Below, piece by piece: positions 1-12,354 of a stretch of 64,000 nucleotides of DNA. Within the stretch, counting starts at the first letter, position 1. Each line of letters opens with the position of its first letter. A program made the position numbers and the translations under genes. Source of the DNA: Apricaphanius iberus (lineage: Eukaryota; Chordata; Actinopteri; Cyprinodontiformes; Aphaniidae). Under the pieces are notes generated by a model. That model was not told the origin of the DNA, made no database searches, and was given only the letters and a program-made list of their open reading frames with translations. The stretch covers positions 2,666,001 through 2,730,000 of the forward strand of contig JAPXFQ010000385.1 in assembly GCA_028564705.1 (NCBI GenBank), read 5' to 3'.

Positions 1-74
1 AGATCCTAGATCTGCCACTGTGTAGAATGGTAATTTTCATACACAAAAATTGTGTTTTATTTAAATCAGAAAGA

Positions 75-155
75 ACCATTTTGATCTCATCTGATCAGAG
101 AACCTTCTTTCACGTGTTTGCAATGACACCAACCTGGATTGTGGAAAACCAAAGC
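75..155 (-). mobile_element. Tc1-like transposon relic (fragment)
   Basis: The stretch from about 75 to 155 reads as the reverse complement of a common fish Tc1-family transposase segment (the part around the DE-T-K motif, containing the word CATCTGATCAGAGAACC). It is truncated on both sides and carries substitutions, so it is not functional. Similar relics of what appears to be the same family recur near 9990, 12355, 28195, 38660 and 51155. Recognition is from remembered consensus only. Confidence 0.5.
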
Positions 156-161
156 CTAGTT

Positions 162-300
162 TATGCTTCTCCGTTTTTGACGGAGACGGAATGACGAAAC
201 GGCATTATCCTTCAATGCAAGGTCTCTCTGTCACCTACGCAAGGACGCACAGAGTAGAGGACCAATTTTTAACAATCCGTCTCCGTCAACGGGGAGCATA
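162..300. mobile_element. Short inverted-repeat element (MITE-like)
   Basis: A 139 bp unit begins TATGCTTCTCCG and ends CGGGGAGCATA. Its two ends are imperfect inverted repeats of about 25 bp, both containing a GACGGAGACGG core. There is no coding capacity. The architecture fits a miniature inverted-repeat transposable element, perhaps PIF/Harbinger-like, but no clean target-site duplication beyond TA is visible, so the superfamily is uncertain. Confidence 0.5.
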
Positions 301-1094
301 TGCATCTTATTGGTCAGTTTCAGTAACAGCCAGAGATCGCTTTATAGTCGCTCTAATCAGTAGTTAAATTGAAAGGATAATTTATCTTATCTGTTCTTGT
401 GGCGATTTTGAACACAAGGAGGTGTAGGAAAACAACAAAAAAGGCTGCTGTGTTTTTTCAATGCGTTTCTAGAGGATTCTATGAGCATCACTTCTAGTAA
501 AAAGCTTTACAGCTTAATAAAAACATACTGTCTGTCGTTCATTGCTCCTTGAGGAAGAAATACATTCGCAAGGCAGATGCCATGAAAAGTTAGAACCCCC
601 TGCTGTCCTGGTCAAGCAAAGCTGAAAAAACAATGGATAGTGGAGAGAAAAAGCAGACTACTATAAACAAACACCCAGCTCTGCTGAGGATCTCTTATTA
701 ATGTCCATAAAGTTAGTTTAGGTTGAAGGTTATGTTTTTGGTAGGTTTGCAGTTATGACACCCTCTTCCTTTTTTCAGATAACGGATGATACACCGTCTA
801 TTTGACATTCCAAGTTTAGTATTGATATTTTGTTTTCTAAGTCTGCTTTAAACATCTCTGCAAATTTATCCCTGGTGCTTTGTTTATTAACGTTATCTAA
901 TAAATCTTTCACCAAATAGCTGTACTCATACTGATCATAAATTACACTGAATTGGGTTGTTTTTACAAATTAAGGACCTAAATGCATTCAATTGCAAATT
1001 ATTTTTTAGGGTATTAGAGTAAGGGTATTTTAAAAGTTTTAATCTACAAAACATTTAGAACTTTTTTTTCTCTTTCACTTCATACTTATAGGCT

Positions 1095-1150
1095 ACTTCG
1101 TGTGGGTCTATCACCTAAAGTCCCAATAAAACACTTCGTTGTTGCGAGGT
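1095..1150 (+). mobile_element. Tc1-like 3' tail fragment
   Basis: The words GTGGGTCTATCACCTAAAGT and CCCAATAAAAC resemble the 3' untranslated tail of the fish Tc1 family seen elsewhere in the window. It is a very short remnant downstream of the visible ppm1l exons, probably within ppm1l intron 2. The remaining sequence from 301 to 1570 shows nothing else I can identify. Confidence 0.35.
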
Positions 1151-1570
1151 GAAAATATGGGTAAAAAATCTAAAATATAAGAATATATTTACAAGGTACT
1201 GTGAAGCCTAAAACCAAATATTAAATTACAGGTCTCTTTTTTGTGAGCTTTAATATGATAATGTTACTTTGAAAAGACCTACAGGGCTATTACTGAGTAA
1301 TAACGTTGCCTGTTTTGTCATAATGAATACTAAAACAGTGAAAACTGAGTCTTACAATTTAGATCAAGATAAATCAACATAGCCTCTAAATAATTGCTGC
1401 AAAGCAAGTTATGTTACACCTGACTGTATGATAGTGCGCTATAAACAAAGTTGGACTGATTGACTAATAACATCTCGGCCAGTAACAAAAGGTTTATGCC
1501 ATTTTTTCAGAGGGCTCCTTTCTCCCTTCATTTGCCTGCTGCATTTCATGTTCATTTATCCCCTCCCAAC

Positions 1571-4500
1571 CTGCTTCATCATGGTTGGCGGAGAGCTTGT
1601 CCAGCATCTCCCGATCCACAGCCAGGATGCGCTGCTCCAGAATGTTGGCGTAACAGACAGCGCTCTCCCTCTTCTCCCTCTCAAAGGCCTGCAGCTGCTG
1701 CCTCAAAGACTCAGGCAGGTGGGCTTTCGCATAATCAGCTGCAGCCTGGGGTAGACAGGAAGCCAGAGGAACACACACAGACCCATAATGGTAATTAGAT
1801 GCATAAAATCAGCAAACGGAGGCACAGCGCAGAGTTGTACTTTGTATTGATATGGTCAATAAGCTCAGAAATGTCACAGATATCTAGGAAATATAAACAA
1901 AGAGTACCAAGGTTTACTTTACTTTTACTCTATTTGGCCACTTTTTATTATACCTTCCTCCCATTATCTATTGTAAGAGATTCTTTTCAGGCAGAACATT
2001 GTGCTAACAAAATTACATTTATAATTAATAGGAACGTTATAAAATCTAAGTTCTTATAACGAACCACAGTCAGGAATTGTGGGAAAATTTTAGTTTACCA
2101 TCTGAATTATCCATCTAATACTAACCAAGCTGATCCGACATGTTTCTTTAGGAAACATTGATATAACTTTACTGTATGCTATTAAAGCAGTGATAGTGAG
2201 TCCCAACCATGCAAATAAAACCAGGTATACTTATGTAAAGTTATGAAAATATTGTCATATTTCCAGCATAAAATGGTGCATTATTTCATTCCTTATAAAT
2301 TTGATTTTAAAAAACAGCAGAAGTAATTAAATGCAATCCTTATTTGAAAATGCATTTTTAGCTGCATAGAGCAAACGTTCTATGCAGCTGTTCTGAGGAG
2401 TCATTAAACATCTTCCTCAATCTCCACAAGCATCTACTTATTTGCTTCGAATGTGCTTTGGACCACACAAAGTACAATTTATATTACCTTGACTCCTCTT
2501 GTTATACAGTCGTCGTGTTTCTTACACCTTTAAAAAATATGTATATAATATAAATCACTTCACAATATTCATAGCGCTGGTTTCTGGTGTAGTGATGTGC
2601 TTCAACAATTCCCAGCAAGTATGGTCCCATCATTTTACTTGGTTTGAATTTCCACGTTTGGAATTAAAACTTCTACTTACAGTGACTGTGCACAGCACAA
2701 CCACACCATCGCAGTGCTGCAGCAAGGTTGTGACGTTAACAATCATCCCCTTTTCTGCCAGTTTTAAGTCAAACTCAAAACTAAGACGCCATGCTTCCAT
2801 CAATGCAATGTTTTTTTTACTGATAAGTACAGATCAAATTCATGTGCAACAACTCTAATTTTACACATATACTATTTATCAACACAAGTAGAATGTGAAA
2901 TTTCAAATCTGCTGCAGCAGAAGTGTACGAACTAGAGAAGTATTAGCCAAAGACTGAAACTGTAGATGAAACCGAAATCCCACTTAACATGAGAGAAACA
3001 TCACCGCTTTGCTGCCCCTCCCCTTGCCTCCCTTTCTGCAGAAAGAGTACTTGCGCATTATTTAATTGGATAGAGTGCTACTCTTTTGAGACTGGATAAG
3101 GAAAAGAGCTTTAAGTGCAGTTTTCCATTTGCAGCAAATAGCACCAAAAAAAAAGTCAGCAGGATTAATGCAGTTACAAATCTCTTTAATAGCATAAGAT
3201 TTTACTGTGTCTGTATTTAATTAGTGAATGTAAAATATGGGAGCCCTGGTATTAAAAGTGGAGTGATTCTTGCTGACATCACTGTTATAATAATACGGCT
3301 TTGTCCCTTGCTCACTCTATGGCTATACATTTTAATTTGATAGAGCAAAGTTGTAAACGGGTGAGTCAGTTTCCACAGCATAAGGCTCTGTAAATCAAGT
3401 TCTGAAAGCAGCAGCAGCAGCTTGTGCTGACTTTCATTTTCATGGGCATAACTCATGATTCAACTAGAAAACCCCTCAGACAGCACATATCTAGACCAAG
3501 GTATCCCCCGTCACCACCACCATCGAAATATATCTAAGAAGTGCTCTGCATATTTCCAGGACACAACACACTTTGCTAATTGTCCAAATATGGCTCAGCA
3601 GCAGTATCACTTCATTGATTATAGTCTCTGTGCATTCAAAAATCCAAAGCAGAAAATTGTCTCCATGGCTACAAAGAGATGCGTGGAAAAATATAGAGAA
3701 TAAAAGAACAAACATAAGAGGATATGCATACAAAAAAAACATAAAAATAAGGGAACAACACATGAAAAATTGCAAATACAATAAAATATTGTCATAAAGG
3801 GGGAGAAGGTAATCAGACAGATAAGAACTATACATGTTAGTTTACAGAATTAAAATAAACCAAAAAAATCCACATAAATTACACACCCTGTCTCTGTTGC
3901 CATAGGACCTGTGCTTCTAGTCTGACATTTACATTTCTTGTAAAACACACAAAGGGCTGTAAAACTGCTACACTTTCAAGATTTCTTAAATAGTAGACCT
4001 TTAAAAGCTGTTAAACCTAAAGACTCCACCAATATGTAGAATTTTTTAAAGATTTACAAGAAATTAGCTGGTGACCAGAATTTGACAACTTTTAGTTTGA
4101 CCACCTAAGTTTAGCTAGTCCAGGGGTCGGCAACCTGCAGCTCCAGAGCATTATTTGGTTCTTTAGATCTTCCACAAAAGCTTTTAATAACTTTAACTAA
4201 ATATTATAAAGACCAGTTTATCTTTTACATCCTCTCTCCCAATGTAAAATGCTGGTTTTAGCCATTTGTTCTGGTTTTAATGGAATAACTGCATTCAATT
4301 TTCTTAGCAAAATGACAAAAAAGTAGCAGTAATATATTTGTAGATCTATTTTTTGTCATTCGCTTGTATACTCTATGCTTTTTTACATAGTTTTCCACAA
4401 ATATCCACTTCCTATAAAATGTGCACATTCTCTTTCTAATCAAGTTTTATGTATTTTCATTCTTTTAAAAGCAAAAAATTTTAAAGAAAATTACGGTTAG

Positions 4501-5155
4501 TTTTTTTACAGGTAAAGAAAAGAAAATATTTTACTTGCAGTCCACCATGAGGACAAGCTATTCTGCTCGATGTTTAGTTGCATGATCACTGTTGGTGAAC
4601 AAACAACATGAAACTAATTAGTGTAAAATTTTAACCATTTGTTATTTTGATATAACCAAAATCTATCACTGATCAGGAAGGGAGATTTGTCTAGATAGGG
4701 TTTGTTTGATACACTAAAAGTCAAGTGAAACTAGAACGTGTTTTCACATCCAGGCAGTGTATGCGTTCTTATTTAATTCATTTCAGCTTATCTACACAGC
4801 ACCAACTGATGACAGATATCAGTTCAAGGCAAAATGAGCTCCATTTCAATATCAGGAAATAACAGCCAGCAAAAGAAACAGGAGGCAACTCTCTTTATTA
4901 TGGAAGCAGCATGAAAGTAAATTTATACCACATACGTGTATTATAAACTAGAGCTCCTATTCTTTATTTATTTATGTATTTTTGCAAAATACTCTGAGAT
5001 CAAATTATTGTTCAGAGAAGTTCAGAGAATTATTGGACAGTTCAGTCTACACCCCCTCAGTGACAGATGGTGGCTGACCCAAGAAATCTCTGGGGACAGC
5101 ATGAGAAAACACTGACCCTTGACAGTAGAGGGAGTAAATGAGAGACAAAAGGCGT

Positions 5156-5187
<32 letters not shown>

Positions 5188-5967
5188 CTCATTGTCAACT
5201 CCCTGAGCCAGAGGGATTGTGGGCGTGTTAGTACAAGAGAATATAAACAAGGAATAGAAAAGGAAATAACTGTTTTATATGAAAAGATTGTGGGAAACAT
5301 TCTGTTATAGTCAAATAATAGGACCTATTTTGTTAAATATATTTTTTTATTTATAATTTTCTCCCTTTAACGAATTTTTATTTTCTTTTATTAGTGTTAT
5401 ACTATCTTTAAATCACACCTTTATTTTCTTGACAAAAAACATTTGTCCCAGTTGATCCAGATTAAATCTAAAGTTGAAACAGACGCAACAGAATCCGCAT
5501 CTAAACTCAATGCAGTAGTTTTCTTTCTTTTCTTTTTTTTAATGGCCCTGTGATATAGAATAGCCTACCTCTCCGCCGTGACCGTCGAATATCCCGAATA
5601 TAGACGGGTGGCTCTTGTTGGTGATGTCGGTGAGCACCTCGAACCGGTCCTCCATGTGATCCCTCCTGCCCTGTATAGAGTACACGGCCACGTTGTTATT
5701 CTTGAACTCCCACGTCTTGGAGAACTCCGCATCCAGGACGCTGAGGCCTCCAAGGCGGTCGTTCTGCATCATCTCCGCCACTTTCCCCTTCACCATCTTC
5801 ACGGCATCCCGGCTCGACTTGACGATGGTTTTCACCTCGTCGGTGTGAAAGAAGTAGCTCCACAGCGCCAGACTGATACACAGCAGGAACAACGTCTCCG
5901 GCCTGAGAAGAAAATAGCGCATGATCCGACCCAAAAGAGACAGGAGCGTCATTGTGTCTCCTATCAT
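1571..5967 (-). CDS. ppm1l: Protein phosphatase 1L (PP2C family), exons 1-2, partial
   Basis: Two coding exons are visible: 5967-5569 (133 codons, phase 0) and 1745-1571 (58 codons plus one base). Remaining exons must lie left of base 1. Exon 1 encodes a short hydrophobic N-terminal anchor (residues about 14-40, RYFLLRPETLFLLCISLALW), then the PP2C start with the RRDHMEDRF motif and the metal-binding FDGHGGE motif. Exon 2 continues the PP2C fold and ends at DEAG. PPM1L is an ER-membrane Ser/Thr phosphatase that restrains stress-kinase signalling (TAK1, ASK1) and dephosphorylates the ceramide transporter CERT; this is family knowledge. The start is the ATG at 5967 (MIGDTMTLL), matching the mammalian N-terminus; the upstream in-frame TTG at 5976 is not a start. 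Splice sites are GAG|GTAGGC and CCCCAG|GCT. Residues seen match PPM1L rather than other PPM1 members. Confidence 0.94.
1746..5568 (-). other. ppm1l intron 1 and its contents
   Basis: This 3.8 kb AT-rich intron has no supported gene. It holds a stem-loop at 2360-2389, a CA microsatellite at 5157-5186, and near 4122 a CAGGGGTCGGCAACC word typical of the end of hAT/Charlie-type elements. Short open frames here lack codon bias, domains or splice support. Confidence 0.6.
5157..5186. repeat. (CA)n microsatellite
   Basis: About 15 CA units in ppm1l intron 1. Open frames across it (poly-CV or poly-TH) are repeat artefacts. Confidence 0.98.
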
Positions 5968-6400
5968 CACACGCAACCGAACTGCAGTCTGACTACCCCC
6001 TCCTCTTTTGGCTCAGTTCACTCCATCCCCTTCGCAGAGCTGTGAGGAGATCGATTTAGTGCCACGATGACGGACAAAAACAGAATTTAGGCTATAAAAC
6101 GCTCCTCCGTACGCTGGCTTTTCCACCGTCTCCAAGCGCATTCGCACATTAATCGTTTAGCTGCCCCAGATCTCGGGTGGCAAACCAACAGGCCGCTCTG
6201 TCAGTGACTCTGACCGATGTCTCGAGTCCTATCGTCGGCCCCCTGGACGGCTGCAAAAGGGCTGAACCGATCTCCCACATCCCATCGTTGAATTGTCGAC
6301 TTTTTAGATTACAGGCATAGCGGAGAGCGACATTATAAAGTCACAGGACTGTGACTTGGATGCGCTCTCATTTTCCGCTCTTGACCCCTTTCCTTAAATA
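5968..6400 (-). promoter_or_regulatory. ppm1l 5' UTR and likely promoter region
   Basis: Immediately upstream of the ppm1l ATG the sequence turns markedly richer in CpG than its surroundings up to about 6370 (for example TCGTCGGCC, CTCGAGTCC, GCATTCGCAC). This fits a CpG-rich housekeeping-type promoter and 5' leader on the minus strand. No TATA box is obvious at a convincing position. The transcription start is not determined. Confidence 0.5.
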
Positions 6401-7838
6401 TGTATAAGTCTCCGCATCAATATGATTTTTTTTTCAAACACACGCATCCATTCTTGACAATTGTCACAGAAAAGGGGGGCAATGACGGCACGAACGGAAG
6501 TGGGTTATTTGTCGTAATAAAGCCAAACAAATAAAAGAAAAGAAAAATAAACGCGATTGGGAAACGTCTGTACAAAGCTTTGAGAAGGAAGCTTTTATTC
6601 TGAAAGTACACATAGGAAGTGGTTTATACAAAGTCCATTATGTCTGTGACAGGTGTGCGCAGCTGCGAACTCAAAAGAAACAGAACAAATGACAGATACT
6701 GGCTTTACAATGTGCCGATTTTACAATGTAACGTCATCCATCAGGTTGGCAATCAGAACCAACCACAAGTCATCTCAAATATTTCCCTATAATTCATAGA
6801 ATGCATTTTCTGTTAAATTTGCAAAAAACAATCATTTATAAATGAGACAACCATTGAATGAAAAAAAAAGTGTAAATGAAAAAAAAATCTCAGAAATTGG
6901 ACAAAATTCATTGAATGAGATTGAGAAAAAGTGAATTTCAATTAAAATTATAAACTGACTAATATATCAAGTGAAACTTGTTCATGGTGATACATTTACT
7001 TAAATTTACTTTTAGGGATACACTAACTCAATGCAAATTTGTTTACAGTATTACTATGCACGTTTTATTACACTGTAGTGCAAAAGTACTTACTAGCTGT
7101 GTCTCACTTCTTTTAGCAAGAAAAAAAGAATATGCACAGCAGGAATCTCACGCAAAGCCTGTATTTTATATCCCTTACAAGTAAAAGTCTATTTTAGCTT
7201 ATTACAGGCTGATTAACATACAAATTAACAAACCTAACATTGTAGGGAAGCTTATTTGATTTAGCAGGTACGGATTTACGGTGATTTGAGTCTCAGGGTT
7301 AAAGTCACTTTTGGTGCCCTTCCAACAAAGATTTTTTAAATGCATGAAAATAATAATAATAAAATAAACGTAGCACAGATTGCAAGGAAATCTATGATTG
7401 GACAAATTTTTATTTTTCATGTATGTTGTTTCTCCCATGTAAAACTTGATCCAAATCTTCTCTGCCAATAGCAAATAGGTTCTGGTGGAGGTAGTGTGTT
7501 GGTGTGAGTTGGTATCTCCCTTAACCTAAAAAAGGCATGTCTTAATTGAAGGCAAACTCATTGGCAAGACATATCAATGGCAGCTCCAAAGATCATTTAA
7601 ATTTACCTTAAAAATTCACATTTTCATAAGCTTTTTATACAGAATGAGTTGGTTTGTTGTTTCTGTCTATATAAATACAGTGTCTGTTAATAGTTTTTTC
7701 AATCGTTTGCTTTTATTAACTTTTTCTATATTATATTATTGTTTTTATTTGTGTATCGCTTTAAACTGTTTCAGTACTGTACAGCATATATTGGTTAAAC
7801 CATTTTTTAAATGTGCTTTATAAAGAAAAAAAATTGTA
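6401..7838. other. AT-rich spacer between ppm1l and the Tc1-like element
   Basis: No gene, RNA or structured repeat is recognisable. The sequence is AT-rich with short homopolymers. Open frames of 60-90 codons on both strands look random. Confidence 0.5.
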
Positions 7839-9316
7839 CACTGAACAAAAATATAAATGCAATACTTTTGTTTTTGCTCCCATTTTTTATGAGATAAATT
7901 CAAAGATCTGAACCTTTTCTATATACACAAAATAAGCATTTTGCTCAAATATGGTTCACTAATCTGTCTAAATCTGTGATAGAGAGCACTTCTTCTTTGC
8001 TGAGATAATCCATCCCACCTAACAGGTGTGCCATGTCAAGATTGTATTAGAAAGCATGATTATTGCACAGGTGTGCCTTAGACTGACCACAATAAAAGGC
8101 CACTCTAAAATGTTTAGTTTTGTTTTATTGGGGGGATCTCCTCTTCAATGGCTGTGCGAAGTTGTTAGATATTGGCAGGAAGTGGAACACGTTCTATTCG
8201 CTGATCCAGAGCATCCCAAACATGCTCAATGGGTGACATGTCAGATGAGTATGCTGGCCATGCAAGAACTTGGATGTTTTACAGTTTCCAAGAATTGTGA
8301 ACAGATCCTTGCAACATGGGGTCATGTATTATCATGCTGCAAGATGAGCTGATGTTGTTGGATGTATGGCGCAACAATGGGCCTCCGGATCATGTCACGG
8401 TGTCTCTGTGCATTTAAAATGCCATCAATAAAATGCAACTGTGTTCTTTGTCCATGACATATGCCTTCCCATACCATGACCCCACCGCCACCATGGGTAA
8501 CTCAATCCACAATACTGACATTAGAAAACTGCTCACGCACACGACACCACACACGCTTTCAGCCATCTGCCTTGAACAGCATAAACCAGGATTGATCCAC
8601 GAAGATAACACCTCTCCATCGTGCCAGTCGCTATCGCATGTGAGCATTTACCCACTCAAGTTGGTTACGACAACGAACGGGAGTCAGGTCGAGACCCCGA
8701 TGAGGATGATGAGCATGCAGATGAGCTTCCCTAAGATGGTTTCTGACACTTTGTGCAACATTTATTTTGTTATGCAAACCGATTGTTTCAGCAGCTGTCC
8801 AAGTGACTGGTCTCAAGCTATCTTGAGAGTGAATATGCTGGATCTGGAGGTCCTGGGCTGGTGTGGTTACTCGTGGTCTGCAATTGTGAGGCTGTTTGGA
8901 TGTACTGCCAAATTCTCTGAAACGCGTGTGGTAGAACATTCACTGAACATTCAGTTCACAAGCCATAGCTCTTGTGGACATTTCTGCTGTCAGCATGCCA
9001 ATTGCACGCTCCCTCAAAACTTGTTACATCTGTGCCATTGTGCTGTGTGATACAACTGAACATTCAGAGTTGCCTTTTATTGTGGCCAGTCTAAGGCACA
9101 CCTGTGCAATAATCATGCTGTCTAATAAGCATCTGGATATGGCACACCTGTGAGGTGGGATGGATTATCTCAGCAAAGAAGAAGTGCTCACTATCACAGA
9201 TTTAGACAGATTTGTGAACAATATTTGAGAGAAATTGTTATTTTGTGTGTATGTAGAAAATTTTTTCAGATCTGTTTTAAGATCTGTTAAGTGTTATGTT
9301 TATATTTTTTTCAGTG
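7839..9316 (-). mobile_element. Tc1/mariner-type transposon with long terminal inverted repeats
   Basis: The 1,478 bp element starts CACTGAACAAAAATATAA and ends TTATATTTTTTTCAGTG, with TA on each side (7837-7838, 9317-9318), the Tc1 target signature. The inverted repeats are long: the first about 275 bp match the last about 265 bp in reverse, including the words GAGATAATCCATCCCACCT and TTGCACAGGTGTGCCTTAGA. The minus strand encodes a decayed Tc1 transposase: a helix-turn-helix stretch ending RPRVTTPAQD (as in CRPRVTTPAQDLQIQHIHS, near 8860), then REAHLHAHHPHRGLDL and QLEWVNAHMR near 8640. The frame is broken by stops and shifts toward the catalytic DDE half, so the copy is non-autonomous. It lies in the ppm1l-otol1 intergenic region. 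Identification rests on TIRs, TA sites and transposase words. Confidence 0.9.
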
Positions 9317-9989
9317 TACATGTCTGCTCTTACAGACCAACAGACTCTATCATCTTCCACACAGCAGGGTTTATCAACAAAGCCACCATGGCTTATTTGT
9401 GACATATGCAATTTTATGAATGGGAATGCATCCCACGGCTGTGTGAGACCAAGATCGTGACCAGCATTAAGGTACTAGGCCATTTTGGACCCTTCTCCCA
9501 TGCTTTGCTATGGCCTGTGTTTATTAAATGAATTAATTGTCATCAGACTCAGCAGCACAATACGCTGTATGACATCGAAAGACCAGAAATCTTCTACAAG
9601 TCTGTTATGCACAGTAAACTCTCCACAACAGCAATGGCTTTCAGACGTATTTCCTTGATGATGTTATCTCACATTCTGATGAGAGAATGATACAGAACTG
9701 TTTGAGGAATCTGAAATCCTGGTTTCACGTTTTTCAAGCATAGACTTGCCCTTAAACTCCATGCTCTGAAATTCCTTAGGATTACTGATAAAGTTAGACT
9801 TATGCACCAAAGAGAAAGAAATAAGCAACAATGCTTCAATCTCTTTTTGAGGAACATTGTTTTTAAACAAAAGATTTTCTCAGATATTTGCACAAACCCA
9901 GGAGAACACCTGATGATTGCATTCGGCTGTTGTCATTTCCTTTTAATTAATGGATCTTTGTCTCAGTGATCTCTATTAACCACCTCTTT
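9317..9989. other. Unassigned spacer
   Basis: No gene is supported. The sequence is less AT-biased than neighbouring spacer and could hold older repeat or regulatory DNA, but I recognise nothing specific. Confidence 0.4.
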
Positions 9990-10470
9990 CTAACGGTTGT
10001 GTGAAGGAGCTGCAGAGATTCACAGCTCAGGTTTCAGAACTTGTCTCTAGGAAAATTATTAGTGGTGCACTCTACAAATCCTGCTTTTATGAAAGAAATG
10101 CCAAAGGCCAAAAAGAAAAAAAAAGAAAAAGATTAGTCTCGTTTGTTGCAGCATCATGTTGTGGGGATTCTTTACTTCAACGGGTACAGAGAAGCTGGTC
10201 ACAGTTTATGAGAAGATAGATTGAGGTAAATACAGGGAAAACCTGAAAGAAAAACTGTTAGAAATTGTAGGAGTCCTCTGGTTGGGGTGGAGGTTCACCT
10301 CCCAGCAGGGCAACAAATGCTTTAGATCAAAAAATGTTCTTGTGTTTGAATGGAAAAGTCAAAGTCTAGACTTGAATTTAATTAAGAAGTAGGGGCAAGA
10401 CTAAATATCTATTCATTTTGGCTAAGCTTGAGTATAACTAATATTAAGAGGTAAATCTTAAACTTTGAGC
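9990..10470 (+). mobile_element. Tc1-like transposon relic
   Basis: Words such as GGAGCTGCAGAGATTCACAG, TTAGTGGTGCACTCTACAAA, GCATCATGTTGTGGGGATTC and GTGGAGGTTCACCTCCCAGC follow, in order, the central part of a common fish Tc1-family transposase gene. Internal sequence is deleted and the frame is broken. It is a fossil fragment on the plus strand upstream of otol1. Confidence 0.7.
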
Positions 10471-11116
10471 TCTGTTTTTTGATGTGCATAGATGCTGAAT
10501 AGCACATCGATGGAATCAACAAACCTCAAAAAGCGTTTGAAGAGATTTCTCTGTGGAAGTTTGACGTTAGGTCAGACATGGTGACCCAGTGAGATCCGTT
10601 AATCTGTGCTAAATTTCCATTTTATGCTTCTTGTGTTTCTTGGGCCTGATCAAGGAAGTAAATGGTTGGCTCAGCTGCCATACCACCTGTTTCAAGACAC
10701 TGATCCTCCTCCCATGGGGTGTACAGTGATCCATTGATCTGCTTTGAGGTACTGCCAGACAGTGTGATCACTACCCTTTTACACTTACTTTGTTATGAAA
10801 TACATATTACTTCAAACTGTGTTTGAGCTTGTATATCAAAAATAAAACGCACAATGACCACAGAACCTTTTGTAAAATTTCTTATTTTCCTGTTTTAAAA
10901 AGGCAAGTATGTGTGTCGATAACTCTTTAATAGTTTATATACTCTCAGGGCACTCTATTTGTACTCTATTTGCAAAGAAGAAAGTCCTTCTTTGTACACA
11001 ACCTGCTTTGTTTCAAATCCACAGAGAGTTATATAATATGTTTAGTACAGCCCTCCTACCTCCTGATAACCCCCTGTGTTTTGTTCTTTCATTGGATTAA
11101 AGGCACCAAAGTTGGG
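10471..11116. other. Spacer upstream of the putative otol1 promoter
   Basis: About 650 bp with no recognisable repeat or gene, directly upstream of the CCAAT/TATA pair. It may contain otol1 control sequence, but nothing specific is visible. Confidence 0.35.
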
Positions 11117-11204
11117 CCAATTGAGCAATAAAAAGGGGGCTGTAAACAGCACCAGTACCTGTTTGATTGGGATGGAGTGAAGAATCCTCAGTCTACATAA
11201 CCAG
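11117..11204 (+). promoter_or_regulatory. Candidate otol1 core promoter and untranslated exon 1
   Basis: A CCAAT box (11117-11121) is followed about 10 bp later by a TATA-like CAATAAAAAG (about 11126-11135). Some 70 bp downstream stands a good splice donor, CCAG|GTAAAA (GT at 11205). The matching acceptor is TTTAG at 13205-13209, one base before the otol1 ATG. This would give a short untranslated first exon and a 2 kb 5' intron, a normal layout for a tissue-restricted secreted protein. It is inference from motif spacing; no transcript evidence is available. Confidence 0.45.
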
Positions 11205-12354
11205 GTAAAAGAAATTTTTCATCTGGATTCTTTCTCTTTGCTACATTTTTTTCCCGGAAAAATTCTGAAATCAAACTTTAAAATAAACCTAAATCTATCA
11301 TTTTAATGCAGTTTTATTCAACACAGAGGTTAAAAGGAAAGGATTATTCAGATTTTTAACTGGAATGACACTAATTAAAAAATATTAAGTAATACAAATA
11401 GGAATGTCTTCCTGGATCTAAGTACTTGCTTGCTGAGTACTTCTACTATGCACACAAAAACATTTTAAGTATCGGTTCATGGTATTGGTTAACATACTGA
11501 TGCCGATATTAGTACATTAGAACCATATTGGCCCCTCTACCAGTATCGGTATCAGTGCATTACTTAATAAGAATAAATATAAAAATAAGAATAAACCAGC
11601 AAAAGACATTATATTATGTTATTTTGTTTTGTGAAATTTTAATGTATCAGTGGTATTTCATGCATGGGTAAATCCTCTAGGCCATTCACATTAATGCACC
11701 CACATACTATCACACAAGCTGGCTATTGTATCTTTCAAATGCCTCACCCTTTTTCCTTCTTATACCTTACCTCCACTTTAAACACAGACTGAACTTCAAT
11801 GTTCTCTTATGACAGTCCATATACCCAGCTCTTTTGCTTTAATTGAAATTACTTCTGCAAAGATAATTTAAGAATTTCTGTCCAATATGAGACCTCCTCT
11901 TTTTCTATTTCTGTTTCAGGCTACAATTTTAGAAGCAGCAGCATTGTGCTGACAGGCATGCTTTGTCCAAAGTGGTACTGCAGCCTAGAAGGAAAGATGA
12001 GGTTAAAATTGCAATATGGCTTATGTGTATGTTCAATTCTTGTGAACTTTGAGGCTGACAGTGATTTCTTACATTTGAACCACAGACTTCCTATATCTTT
12101 TCAAATGGTTAAGCTCTGTAGATACTGAAAGTCAACTGAGATCTTTGTAGTGTGCATTAGAAAAAAAATCAGCTATTCAGAAGTATCACTATCTACGAGT
12201 GCATGGGGCACAAAGAACATACAAAAAAATTTGCTAACACCCAGAAAGCAACATTATGTTGTGGGGATGCACTTATTTAGCAGGTAAACACAACTTGATC
12301 AAAAAAAATAAACTAAATATGAATGGAGATAAAAGCAGGTAAATCTTGGTGTGA

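Noticed and set aside
5119..5310. Small proteins spanning the CA microsatellite
   Set aside because: They consist largely of repeated His-Thr or Cys-Val from the CA tract, with no other support.
8433..9050. A 205-codon plus-strand gene in the Tc1-like element
   Set aside because: It is the antisense shadow of the transposase gene, which reads on the minus strand.
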